Translations under genes and position numbers: made by a program | Origin: Atopobium massiliense | Lineage (GTDB): Bacteria > Actinomycetota > Coriobacteriia > Coriobacteriales > Atopobiaceae | Length of the DNA: 64,000 nucleotides | Reading direction: 5' to 3' | Assembly (NCBI GenBank): GCA_900343135.1 | Contig: OPYK01000005.1 | Coordinates: 62,001-126,000, forward strand | Shown: piece by piece, positions 8,838-16,484 of the stretch | Layout: each line of letters begins with the position of its first letter | How positions within the stretch are numbered: position 1 is the stretch's first letter | The notes under the pieces: generated by a model | What the model was told of the DNA's origin: nothing | The model's database searches: none | The model's input: only the letters and a program-made list of their open reading frames with translations

Positions 8838-9631
8838 TGAGCGATGTAACTTTCGATATGGGCGAGACTGCTGCTACAGCTACTACGGCAGCTCCAGCGC
8901 GTACTATTGTTGAGCTTGCAGGTGTAAATAAGCATTTTGGGCCTGTGCACGTGCTCAAAAACATTAACCTTAGCATTCGCGCAGGTGAAGTTGTGGTTAT
9001 TATTGGACCCTCGGGTTCGGGTAAGTCTACGCTGTGCCGCACAATAAACAGACTCGAAACCATTGATAGTGGCACTATCACCATCGATGGAAAGCCGCTG
9101 CCACAAGAGGGCAAAGAGCTTGCCGCCATGCGTGCAAAAATTGGCATGGTGTTTCAGTCGTTTAATTTGTTTGCTCACAAAACGATTCTTGAAAATGTCA
9201 CGATGGCACCCATGCAGGTACTTGGGCACACGCGCGCTGATGCTGAGCGTACGGCTCAGGCGCTACTTGAGCGTGTGGGCGTGGCGCAGCAGGCACATAA
9301 GGTGCCAGCGCAGCTTTCGGGCGGACAGCAGCAGCGTGTGGCTATTGCGCGCGCGCTTGCAATGAAGCCCGAAATTATGTTGTTTGATGAGCCTACAAGT
9401 GCGCTCGATCCCGAAATGATTAACGAAGTTCTTGAGGTTATGAGCGGGCTTGCGCGCGATGGTATGACCATGGTTATTGTGACGCACGAGATGAATTTTG
9501 CACGGCGCGTTGCCGATCGCATTGTGTTTATGGCCGATGGTGAAATTTTGGAGCAAGCCGCGCCTGAGGAATTTTTCTTGCACCCGCAAACAAAACGCGC
9601 GCAGGATTTCCTTGCGTCGATTAAGCACTAG
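8837..9631 (+). CDS. Amino-acid ABC transporter ATP-binding protein (GlnQ/GluA type)
   Basis: 264 residues. All nucleotide-binding motifs are intact: Walker A GPSGSGKST, Q-loop in MVFQSFNLF, signature LSGGQQQR, Walker B IMLFDEPTSALD and the H-loop THE. The ALDPE element after Walker B is typical of polar amino-acid importers. It begins inside the stop of the upstream permease (TAATG), so all four genes form one operon. A hairpin at 9675-9710 ends the unit. Confidence 0.95.
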   Translation: MSDVTFDMGETAATATTAAPARTIVELAGVNKHFGPVHVLKNINLSIRAGEVVVIIGPSGSGKSTLCRTINRLETIDSGTITIDGKPLPQEGKELAAMRAKIGMVFQSFNLFAHKTILENVTMAPMQVLGHTRADAERTAQALLERVGVAQQAHKVPAQLSGGQQQRVAIARALAMKPEIMLFDEPTSALDPEMINEVLEVMSGLARDGMTMVIVTHEMNFARRVADRIVFMADGEILEQAAPEEFFLHPQTKRAQDFLASIKH

Positions 9632-9674
9632 GGGTTAGTAGCTGCATAACGTTTGTATAGTAAAACAAAGTCTC

Positions 9675-9710
9675 TGCCGCACCGCGCGCGTACCTGCGCA
9701 CGGTGCGGCA
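9675..9710. terminator. GC-rich hairpin after ABC importer operon
   Basis: Perfect 10-bp arms at 9675-9684 and 9701-9710, with a further internal GCGC/GCGC pairing. There is no T-run afterwards, so it is a candidate intrinsic terminator or 3'-end stabiliser rather than a classical U-tract terminator. Confidence 0.55.
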
Positions 9711-9756
9711 AGCTTGCACGTCGAAAGTGTTGTGCTGATGTCAAAGGCTGACTAGG

Positions 9757-9784
9757 TTGATTTATAAATGCGGCATAATATAAT
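9757..9784 (+). promoter_or_regulatory. Sigma-70-type promoter of the Abi-linked small RNA
   Basis: TTGATT (9757-9762), 16-bp spacer, TATAAT (9779-9784, a perfect -10). The predicted start is near 9791, immediately before a structured RNA rather than a gene. Confidence 0.7.
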
Positions 9785-9790
9785 TGCCTT

Positions 9791-9850
9791 AACAGAACCT
9801 CTCCACGCTTAATGTAGTTCTTCTACATGCGGACCACGGAGAGGGCTTTT
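9791..9850 (+). ncRNA. Structured small RNA with terminator, upstream of an Abi_2 relic
   Basis: Outer stem CCTCTCC (9798-9804) with GGAGAGG (9838-9844), inner stem ATGTAG (9812-9817) with CTACAT (9823-9828), then GCTTTTTG. With the perfect -10 element just upstream, this is a self-contained roughly 60-nt transcript ending in a U-rich terminator. Family knowledge: Abi_2 proteins of the AbiF/AbiD group are often preceded by the conserved abiF RNA motif. Assignment to that motif is inference from position and nested-stem layout; a covariance search would decide. A 5'-leader attenuator is the alternative. Confidence 0.5.
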
Positions 9851-9869
9851 TGTATGAAAGAGTATACGT

Positions 9870-10146
9870 ATGACATTGAAACCAGCTTTAACGTATGCCC
9901 AACAAATTGCAAAACTGGTAAACGACCATCACCTAAAAATATCTGACACCAAATTTGCAGAAAAAATTTTAATGAGGATCAACTATTATAGACTTTCTGG
10001 TTATGGTGTAGGGTTAAAGAATGCTAAAAGCAAATGAACAGTGGTGTTCTCTTTTGAAAGACCTGAAAAGTACGTTTGCTAAATATGAAGGTTCGTTTAA
10101 ATTTGATTTTATGGGATTTCTTAAAAACTGGGAGGAAATCCTTTAA
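9870..10146 (+). pseudogene. Abi_2 (AbiD/AbiF-like) abortive infection protein, internally deleted remnant
   Basis: Two fragments remain. From ATG 9870 the frame reads a typical Abi_2 N-terminus (KPALTYAQQIAKLV, then ILMRINYYRLSGYG) and stops at 10037. Overlapping in another frame, 10021-10146 encodes a typical Abi_2 C-terminus (QWCSLLKDLKSTFAKY, then MGFLKNWEEIL). The central 200 or so residues, including the conserved RNxxxH-type region expected in the family, are absent. A deletion plus frameshift therefore inactivated the gene. Low GC relative to the flanks fits acquired DNA. Confidence 0.75.
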
Positions 10147-10244
10147 GTGCTGGTTTAAATTGCTATAGTTTCAAATTTAGCGAAGAGTGTTAGTGTGCTC
10201 TAGTTGTTTATGTTTTGGGGAACAAAATGGTATAAAAATCGTAA

Positions 10245-10480
10245 AAAAGTGCCTTACATTATTTGATTTCTCATCGTAATGGCTTGTTGGTTATTCCAGA
10301 AAATAGGGTTCCTGAGTTTAAGAAGTTGCTTGTTGAATATTATGAGGGTGAAGATTTGCATGTGATTGCTTCGTTTATGAGGGAATATTGTTGGAAGCAT
10401 TAAACGCACGCGATGATATTTGCTCTTCTGTTTCTGCAAACCTTGCCGTTTATGCAAAACTAGAGTTTGCTAGTAAATGA
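10245..10480 (+). pseudogene. Decayed coding fragments of unknown origin
   Basis: An open stretch without a start (10245-10403) reads a plausible protein C-terminus (HRNGLLVIPENRVPEFKK, then a region ending FMREYCWKH). A second stretch in another frame (10391-10480) reads LEALNARDDICSSVSANLA to a stop. They overlap and may be one frameshifted gene tail. The family is not recognised. No ribosome site or intact ORF is present. Confidence 0.4.
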
Positions 10481-10483
10481 ACA

Positions 10484-10545
10484 GATTAGCATTAATAATC
10501 TAGACAAATTAATAAAATATATATATAAAGATTATTATGCTAATC
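10484..10545. repeat. Inverted repeat upstream of lipoprotein gene
   Basis: An 18-base arm at 10484-10501 is the reverse complement of 10529-10545 except for one missing base, with a 27-base AT-only-like loop. It could be a transcript hairpin in the lipoprotein leader, an operator, or a scar of a mobile element. Confidence 0.6.
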
Positions 10546-10634
10546 AAAGTGATGGTAAATCCTGTTTACTTAATAATCTGTTTTATGATCATTTGACACA
10601 GATTTGTGTTAACGAAAAGGAGGCTAGTAGCGTT

Positions 10635-11069
10635 ATGAGGAGTAAAACTATTTTTTGTAAAACCATTTTTCAAAGTTGTCTTGTTGTGCTTCTGTTGCTA
10701 GGTTCTCTCTTTTCTCTTGCTGGGTGCGCTGACGATGAGGAGAAGGCGGAGCTTGCGTCGTATCATTGGGAAACAGTGGCGGTGTCTCAAGAAGAGTCTC
10801 GTATACCAGAAAACTATATGAATAAGGATGAATTGTATCTCTTTGTGTCGCGGGATATTCTTGATTCTCATTATGATTTGTCTCAAGTCACTCTTGGAGA
10901 TAAGCGTATTAAGTTAGTTGACTCATCGTTTAATTTACCTGGTTCAGGATATAAAGCTTTATTTTTAGTTGGGAAATTTGACTTAAAAGATAAGCCAGAC
11001 TCTGATGATCTTAAAGTACCAGGACTTAATAAAACAGGTAATGTTGCTATAGGTTATAAGGAAAAATAG
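10635..11069 (+). CDS. Small lipoprotein of unknown function
   Basis: 144 residues. A basic N-terminus (MRSKTIFCK) and hydrophobic core lead to a lipobox ending LAGC near residue 31, so it is a predicted diacylglyceryl-anchored surface lipoprotein. The mature part is acidic and hydrophilic (about 110 residues) with no domain I recognise. AAGGAGG at 10617-10623 sets the ATG at 10635, although the frame is open back to 10467. Codon use and AT content match the island, not the flanking genome, so it was probably acquired. No partner gene is apparent. Confidence 0.75.
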   Translation: MRSKTIFCKTIFQSCLVVLLLLGSLFSLAGCADDEEKAELASYHWETVAVSQEESRIPENYMNKDELYLFVSRDILDSHYDLSQVTLGDKRIKLVDSSFNLPGSGYKALFLVGKFDLKDKPDSDDLKVPGLNKTGNVAIGYKEK

Positions 11070-11112
11070 TTATATTTTTCACTCAAGAATTAAGCTATTA
11101 AGCCAACCTTAG

Positions 11113-11148
11113 ACCTTTTAACGATAGCTTTTCCTATCGTTAAAAGGT
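11113..11148. terminator. Perfect 15-bp inverted repeat after lipoprotein gene
   Basis: Arms 11113-11127 and 11134-11148 are exact reverse complements around a six-base loop. The ends are A/T-rich, so on either strand the stem finishes with AAAAGGT/ACCTTTT rather than a clean U run. It is most likely the transcript end of the lipoprotein gene or an insulator before the ABC-F unit. Confidence 0.55.
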
Positions 11149-11229
11149 GCACCCACTTTGCACCCAGCTTTGTGAAATAAGTAAGACGATAGTTAAGTTG
11201 CTTGAGATACTAAGTTATATATGAGGACA

Positions 11230-11340
11230 TGGTATGATAGTGACAATTATTTTCGGAGGTATCAAAAGATGGTAATTAATAAATCCTGTTCTGACTAATG
11301 TAGAGAGGTTAAATCCTCTCGGTATTTTCAAGGAGGATTT
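11230..11340 (+). promoter_or_regulatory. Promoter and attenuator leader of the ABC-F gene
   Basis: An extended -10 (TGgTATGAT, ending 11238) predicts a start near 11245. The leader then holds a nine-residue uORF (11269-11298), a hairpin GAGAGG (11303-11308)/CCTCTC (11315-11320) followed by GGTATTTTC, and the gene's AGGAGG (11331-11336). AAATCCTC at 11311-11318 is exactly complementary to 11333-11340, covering the ribosome site. AAATCCT at 11281-11287, inside the uORF, can pair with the same site. These mutually exclusive pairings are the layout of drug-inducible attenuation known for ABC-F, Erm and Cat genes. Confidence 0.65.
11269..11298 (+). CDS. Leader peptide (MVINKSCSD) of the ABC-F gene
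   Basis: Nine codons with their own Shine-Dalgarno (CGGAGGT at 11254-11260, eight bases upstream of ATG). The Lys-Ser-Cys codons overlap AAATCCT at 11281-11287, which can sequester the downstream ribosome site. A ribosome paused here would therefore alter leader folding. It is a typical size for resistance-gene leader peptides. Confidence 0.6.
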   Translation: MVINKSCSD

Positions 11341-12780
11341 ATGATACGTATTGATGATTTAACAAAAGTTGTAGGTGCAAGAACTTTATTTGCGATTGAT
11401 CATCTATCTATTGGTGCTTGTGACAAGGTTGGTTTAATTGGTGATAACGGCACAGGCAAAACCACCTTTTTACGTATACTTTCAAGTCTTGATACTGACT
11501 ACGCGGGGCGAGTTCAAATGAACGACGAGATTAGTTATTTGCTCAACAATTTAGAAGATGAACTCGGTTTTATATATCAGCGTCGTTTTCAGCAGAATTG
11601 TAGTAGTCCAGGCGAGCAGCAAAGATTGAAACTGGAGCACTTTTTAGTTGATAATAAAGCATTTTTGCTTATTGACGAGCCTACATCACATTTAGACATT
11701 AAGCAAAGAAAGCTATTAGCTAAACGGCTCTATTCTCGCAATAAGGGTTTTATTCTTGTCTCCCATGATCGAGATTTTATTAATCAAACCTGTACGAAAA
11801 TTTTCGAATTGGTCAATGGGAAAATTGAGGTTTATAGCGGTGATTATTCGTTTTACCTATGCGAAAGAGAAAAGAGGTATAAGTGTGCTGAGAGGGAATA
11901 TGAGAGTTATGTAAAAGAAAAGAAGCGTCTTTTACAGGTTGCAAATGCAATAAAACAGCAGTCAGCAAAAGTAAAAACCACACCCAAAAGGATGGGTAAC
12001 TCAGAAGCTAGGCTGCATAAAATGGGTGGGCAACAAAATAAGAAGAAGCTCGACAAACAGGTAAAAGCCACTTTAGAAAGAGTAAATCAACTAGAGGTGA
12101 AGAGTAAGCCATACCAAAATGCAGCCATCAAGCTCAATATGGACGAGCGAGAAAAAATTCATTCCAAGGTACTCATCAGGGCAGAAAATCTCAATAAGAG
12201 CTTTGATAGCAAGGTGATTTTTAAGAATGTCAATTTTACGATAGACAATACAAATAAAGTTGCCTTATTAGGTGACAACGGTTCAGGAAAAACCACTTTG
12301 CTCAACATGATTCTTAACGGTGAAACGTGGACACATCCGAATTTACGAATTGGTTACTATAGTCAGCTAGGAGAAACACTCGACTATACAAAAACGATTC
12401 TGGACAACGTATTACCTTATTCAATCTATGACCAGTCAATGACAAGAATCATCTTGGCTCGTCTAGTTTTCAAAACAAATGATGTGTTCAAGCAAGTGAA
12501 TGTGCTTAGTGATGGTGAAAAAGCCAAGGTGAAATTGGCGAAGCTTCTAACAGGTAACTTTAATTATTTAGTGATGGATGAGCCAACTAACTTTTTAGAT
12601 ATTCGTGCCATAGAAGCCTTAGAAGAGCTGCTTCAGGGCTACGACAGACCCTTGCTTTTCGTGACGCATGATGTGTCCTTTATCAATAATGTAGCGGATT
12701 CTTTGTTACTTATCGAGAATGAAAAGATTACTGGTTTTGAAGGTAATTTGCAGCCATATAATGAGGAAAATGAGGTTTAG
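11341..12780 (+). CDS. ABC-F ribosomal protection ATPase, Vga/Lsa-like
   Basis: 479-residue soluble protein with two nucleotide-binding domains and no membrane segments. NBD1 has Walker A GDNGTGKT (34-41), an atypical signature SSPGEQQR (88-95) and Walker B LLIDEPTSHLD (about 109-119). The short Walker A-to-signature distance is characteristic of Vga-type proteins. A basic linker (about 165-270, Lys-rich) forms the interdomain arm that reaches the ribosomal exit site. NBD2 has GDNGSGKT (311-318), SDGEKAK (about 390) and DEPTNFLD (412-419). Family members displace lincosamides, streptogramin A or pleuromutilins; the spectrum here is inference. AGGAGG lies four bases before ATG, behind an attenuator leader. 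Low GC marks acquisition. Confidence 0.85.
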   Translation: MIRIDDLTKVVGARTLFAIDHLSIGACDKVGLIGDNGTGKTTFLRILSSLDTDYAGRVQMNDEISYLLNNLEDELGFIYQRRFQQNCSSPGEQQRLKLEHFLVDNKAFLLIDEPTSHLDIKQRKLLAKRLYSRNKGFILVSHDRDFINQTCTKIFELVNGKIEVYSGDYSFYLCEREKRYKCAEREYESYVKEKKRLLQVANAIKQQSAKVKTTPKRMGNSEARLHKMGGQQNKKKLDKQVKATLERVNQLEVKSKPYQNAAIKLNMDEREKIHSKVLIRAENLNKSFDSKVIFKNVNFTIDNTNKVALLGDNGSGKTTLLNMILNGETWTHPNLRIGYYSQLGETLDYTKTILDNVLPYSIYDQSMTRIILARLVFKTNDVFKQVNVLSDGEKAKVKLAKLLTGNFNYLVMDEPTNFLDIRAIEALEELLQGYDRPLLFVTHDVSFINNVADSLLLIENEKITGFEGNLQPYNEENEV

Positions 12781-12897
12781 ACGGTCAAGCTCTCACTTTG
12801 GTGTAAATTCATTTCCTTCCCTTTATCTGATATTTTTATGTTCAAACTCAAACAAAAAAATAGGCGGGGCTTCCCCACCGTCACGGCACTTGACCGT
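12781..12897. repeat. 9-bp inverted pair flanking the spacer after ABC-F
   Basis: ACGGTCAAG at 12781-12789 recurs inverted as CTTGACCGT at 12889-12897. The right end also forms CACGG/CCGTG (12883-12897), and GGGG-CTT-CCCC lies just before. It may be a transcript-end structure or a junction scar of the resistance cassette. Confidence 0.4.
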
Positions 12898-12968
12898 GCT
12901 ATAAGATGCAGGAATGCGAACAGAAAAATCGTGTATGACAGTCGAAAAATCCCATTCGTGCGAATGTG

Positions 12969-12997
12969 TTGCAATATGCGACACAGTATTTTATGAT
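12969..12997 (+). promoter_or_regulatory. Promoter of the toxin-antitoxin operon
   Basis: TTGCAA (12969-12974), 17-bp spacer, TATGAT (12992-12997). A GAAAAATC direct repeat lies upstream (about 12922 and 12943), which could be bound by the antitoxin for autoregulation. Confidence 0.6.
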
Positions 12998-13019
12998 GTG
13001 TGTATGGAGGTTGATTGAT

Positions 13020-13322
13020 ATGGCAGTTACTAAAACAGCGAATGTGAATGTGAGAATACAAGAAAATATTAAGCAGCAGGCGGAGCAGATTTTAGAAATG
13101 ATTGGAATCCCTAGGGCTACTGCTATTGACATGTTTTATCGTCAAATCATTCTTAATAATGGTATTCCATTTTCGCTTACTATTCCAAAGTCGCTTCCGG
13201 CACGAGATGATATGGATGAGAAAACGTTTAACGCGTTGATGGCTAAAGGTTATGATCAGGCAGTTCGTGGTGATAGTTATCCTATAGATGATGTTTTTGA
13301 AGAGCTTGAACGAGGTCTTTAA
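13020..13322 (+). CDS. RelB/DinJ-family antitoxin
   Basis: 100 residues. The N-terminal ribbon-helix-helix (TKTANVNVRIQENIKQQAEQ, with a strand then two helices) is typical of RelB/DinJ antitoxins. The C-terminal half is acidic and would wrap the toxin. GGAGG at 13006-13010 selects the ATG at 13020 rather than the upstream in-frame start. Its TAA overlaps the toxin ATG by one base (TAATG), the usual coupling in these pairs. It should neutralise the partner and repress the operon from the promoter at 12969-12997. Confidence 0.88.
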   Translation: MAVTKTANVNVRIQENIKQQAEQILEMIGIPRATAIDMFYRQIILNNGIPFSLTIPKSLPARDDMDEKTFNALMAKGYDQAVRGDSYPIDDVFEELERGL

Positions 13323-13645
13323 TGGATGAGTATAAGATAAAAGTTACCCGTCAGGCGAAAGAGCATCTTGCACTTATTCGAGAATATATCGCAACGGAGC
13401 TAAAAGAGCCGATAATAGCTAAAAGAATACTTGAGCTGTTGAAGTCGGAAATGATGTCTTTACAGACGATGCCTTATCGTGTGAAGTGTATAGATGAGCA
13501 GCCGTGGGGTGAGCTTGGTTTTAGAAAAATACGCGTAAAAAATTATTACGTTTACTTTTGGATTGATGAGAATAAAAGAGAAGTCCAAATACTCGCTGTT
13601 ATTTACACGAGAAGAGATCAGGCTACGCAACTGAAACAATTGTAA
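13322..13645 (+). CDS. RelE/ParE-superfamily toxin
   Basis: 107-residue basic protein with the RelE/ParE fold order: two N-terminal helices (KVTRQAKEHLALIREYIA), then the sheet with GFRKIRVKNYYVYFWID and VQILAVIYTRRDQ. Family members either cleave mRNA at the ribosome (RelE) or poison gyrase (ParE). The FRKIRVKNYYVYF strand and the ending are closest in style to ParE-like members, so the target is uncertain. It is translationally coupled to the antitoxin and ends the AT-rich island. Confidence 0.87.
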   Translation: MDEYKIKVTRQAKEHLALIREYIATELKEPIIAKRILELLKSEMMSLQTMPYRVKCIDEQPWGELGFRKIRVKNYYVYFWIDENKREVQILAVIYTRRDQATQLKQL

Positions 13646-13862
13646 TGTAACACGCTATCAGGACTAATATTGAGCTTGTGCCTGTATCGTCTGAACCGCC
13701 TTGTTGGTTGGAGGTTGTGTTATTTGTCCAGTGCGCTGATGCAGGCTATGTATAGGATCTTGTTTTTTATTTTTTAGAGCAATTTTGCGTGCGGTTTTCT
13801 TTATGTCGAGCGTGTCGTGTAGACTAGTTCTACTACGCGGTTTTACACAAAGGAGAACGTCT

Positions 13863-16484
13863 GTGAGTTTGCAGCCAACATTTTCGCTATTTGAACCAAC
13901 TACGCCTGCTCAGGGCACGCAGCCTGCTTTGCATGAGCAATCGCATGAGCAATTCCCACCGCACACGCAGCCACAACCACAGGCACAGTCGCAGTCAAAG
14001 CCAAAGTCCCAGCCGCAAGCACCTGCAACCCCAATGGTGCCCATCAACCTTTCAACCTTAAACCCGCAACAGCGCGAAGCAGTTACCTGCACAAAAGGAC
14101 CTTTGTTGGTGCTTGCCGGCGCAGGATCGGGCAAAACGCGCGTGCTCACTCACCGCATTGCATACATCATTCAGCACGAGCAGGTGCAGCCCTGGCGCAT
14201 ACTAGCCATTACGTTTACGAACAAAGCGGCAAAAGAAATGCGCGAGCGTTTGGAAATGCTGCTTAGCGAAACGATGCGCGGCATGTGGGTGTGCACGTTT
14301 CACGCCATGTGTTCACGCATTTTGCGCGAGCATGCCGACGTGCTTGGGTATACGAGCAACTTTGTTGTGTACGACGATTCGGATTCGAAACGCCTTGTAA
14401 AAACCATCATGGACGATTTGAGCCTCGATACAAAAAAGCTCTCGATAAACGCGCTGCGTGCACGTATTTCGGCAGCAAAAAATGCTGCAAAAACCTGCGA
14501 CGATCTTGAGCGTGAGGCGCAAGGCTCATATGTGATGGAAGCAGCGGCAAAGGTATACCGCGAGCTCAATAGCCGTCTTTTGCGTGCTAATGCTATGGAT
14601 TTTGACGATTTGTTGCTCAACACCTTAACGCTGTTTGTTCAGCATCCCGATGTGCTTGCAAGCTATCAGCAGCGTTTTTTGTATGTGAGCGTAGACGAGT
14701 ATCAAGACACCAACGGCGTGCAATATGCGCTTACGAATTTACTTGCCAAAACACACCACAACCTTATGGTAGTGGGAGACGACGATCAGTCGATTTACTC
14801 GTGGCGTGGCGCCGATATTACGAATATTTTGTCATTTAGGCACGACTACCCTGAAGCGAAGGTTGTAAAGCTTGAGCAAAACTATCGTTCAACAGCGCAT
14901 ATTTTGCATGCAGCAAACGCTGTTGTGAAACACAACGAGCATCGCGAAGAAAAAGAATTGTTTACAAAGGCGGGCTCGGGTGAGCGTGTTGAAGTGTTTC
15001 AGGCATCCGATGAGCGCGATGAGGGGCGGTGGATTGGCGGCGAAATCGAAAAGCTGCACGATAATGGCGTGTCATACCAGGATATTGCCGTGCTTTATCG
15101 CACTAATGCGCAGTCGCGTATCCTTGAGGATATGTTTCTGCGTGCCGGCGTGCCGTACAGCATTGTTGGTGGTACGCGCTTTTTTGATCGCGCCGAAATT
15201 AGAAATGTAATGGCATATTTGCGTGTAGTGGTAAATCCTGCCGACGACGTGAGTTTGCTGCGCATTATTAACACGCCGCGCCGCGGTATTGGCACAACTA
15301 CGCTCCAGCGCTTGCAAGCGTACGCGCAAAGTTTGCAGTGTAGTTTGTTTGCTGCCATTAAAGACGCTGTCTTGCGCGGGGGTGTTGTTGCCGCGCGGGC
15401 AACGTCGCAGCTGCAGCAGTTTGTTGACTGCATTGAGCAGGCACAACGTATGTCGGGCGATTTTAGTGAGGTTATTCGGGCTATTATCGAATCGACGCAC
15501 ATGATTGAAGCGCTTGAAGCCGAAAACACTATGGAAGCGCAAAGCCGCATAGAAAACATCCAAGAGTTTTATAGCGTTGCTGCAGAATTTGACCTTACGC
15601 ACGAGGACGCGCAGGAAACGCTTGAAAGCTTGCAACAGCTGCGTGACGCTGGCGTGATTGCAGAAGGCGAGCTTGAGCGCGTGGACGCGGCGGGTGCTGA
15701 ATCTGGCGCGCCCGCTGCGCTTGAGACGGCACCTGGCGCGGATGCCGCATCTGCGCCTGCCAGCCAAAACGACACGCAGGTGCAGCTGGCAGCATTTATG
15801 GAATGGCTTGCGTTGCGATCGGATCTCGATACGCTTTCGGGAGAAACGAGTTCCATTACGATGATGACTGTTCATGCAGCAAAGGGCTTGGAGTTTGATG
15901 TTGTGTTTGTTGCTGGCATGGAAGACGGTATTTTTCCTCATAGAAGCTTTGATACCGAAGATTCGAACATCGAAGAAGAGCGCAGGCTTGCCTACGTTGC
16001 TATTACTCGTGCGCGCAAACGGTTGTTTTTAAGTTACGCCACCACGCGGCACATGTTTGGCAGCGTGCAAACGAATCCAAAAAGTCGTTTTTTGCGCGAA
16101 ATACCTGATGAAGACATGCATACAACGGGCGTTGGTTCGGAGGGATTTGCAGGCGTTGGCTGGGAAAAGCGTGGCGATCGTCACGGAACCTTTGGCAGCG
16201 GACGCGGAAGTGACGTGTATGGCGGCAACGTGTTTGGCTCATACACGCGTTCAACGGGCGTGCGCACGCAGGTGCCCACCGCACCTCAAGCTCGTGGTAT
16301 TACGCGCGATGCAACCCAAGCGCGCGCAAGCTATAAGCCGGGCGATAGGGTATCGCACAAGGTATTTGGTGTGGGCGTTGTGCAAAGCGACGCGGGCGAT
16401 ATGGTTACCGTGCGTTTTAGCAAAACAGGTAAAACTAAAAAGCTTATGAAAGGCTTTGCACCGTTAGTAAAACTTACAGAGTAG
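13863..16484 (+). CDS. pcrA: ATP-dependent DNA helicase PcrA/UvrD
   Basis: 873 residues of an SF1A 3'-5' helicase. After an unusual Pro/Gln-rich N-terminal extension of about 55 residues come Walker A AGAGSGKT (about 85-92), VDEYQDTN (about 277), GDDDQSIYSWRGAD (about 306), QNYRST, TVHAAKGLEFD (about 668) and the VAITRAR motif VI. An Ala-rich insertion sits near residue 610. The C-terminus has the PcrA Tudor-like RNA-polymerase-binding domain (GDRVSHKVFGVGVV). The GTG at 13863, nine bases after AAAGGAG, is preferred to the in-frame ATG at 13785. Roles: nucleotide excision repair, clearing of recombination intermediates and transcription-replication conflict. Confidence 0.93.
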   Translation: MSLQPTFSLFEPTTPAQGTQPALHEQSHEQFPPHTQPQPQAQSQSKPKSQPQAPATPMVPINLSTLNPQQREAVTCTKGPLLVLAGAGSGKTRVLTHRIAYIIQHEQVQPWRILAITFTNKAAKEMRERLEMLLSETMRGMWVCTFHAMCSRILREHADVLGYTSNFVVYDDSDSKRLVKTIMDDLSLDTKKLSINALRARISAAKNAAKTCDDLEREAQGSYVMEAAAKVYRELNSRLLRANAMDFDDLLLNTLTLFVQHPDVLASYQQRFLYVSVDEYQDTNGVQYALTNLLAKTHHNLMVVGDDDQSIYSWRGADITNILSFRHDYPEAKVVKLEQNYRSTAHILHAANAVVKHNEHREEKELFTKAGSGERVEVFQASDERDEGRWIGGEIEKLHDNGVSYQDIAVLYRTNAQSRILEDMFLRAGVPYSIVGGTRFFDRAEIRNVMAYLRVVVNPADDVSLLRIINTPRRGIGTTTLQRLQAYAQSLQCSLFAAIKDAVLRGGVVAARATSQLQQFVDCIEQAQRMSGDFSEVIRAIIESTHMIEALEAENTMEAQSRIENIQEFYSVAAEFDLTHEDAQETLESLQQLRDAGVIAEGELERVDAAGAESGAPAALETAPGADAASAPASQNDTQVQLAAFMEWLALRSDLDTLSGETSSITMMTVHAAKGLEFDVVFVAGMEDGIFPHRSFDTEDSNIEEERRLAYVAITRARKRLFLSYATTRHMFGSVQTNPKSRFLREIPDEDMHTTGVGSEGFAGVGWEKRGDRHGTFGSGRGSDVYGGNVFGSYTRSTGVRTQVPTAPQARGITRDATQARASYKPGDRVSHKVFGVGVVQSDAGDMVTVRFSKTGKTKKLMKGFAPLVKLTE

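Noticed and set aside
10467-10634. Longer N-terminus for the lipoprotein
   Set aside because: Open frame but the ribosome site, signal peptide and lipobox geometry require the ATG at 10635.
15072-15941. 289-codon minus-strand ORF
   Set aside because: Antisense to pcrA; basic, Arg/Cys-rich composition and no start context.
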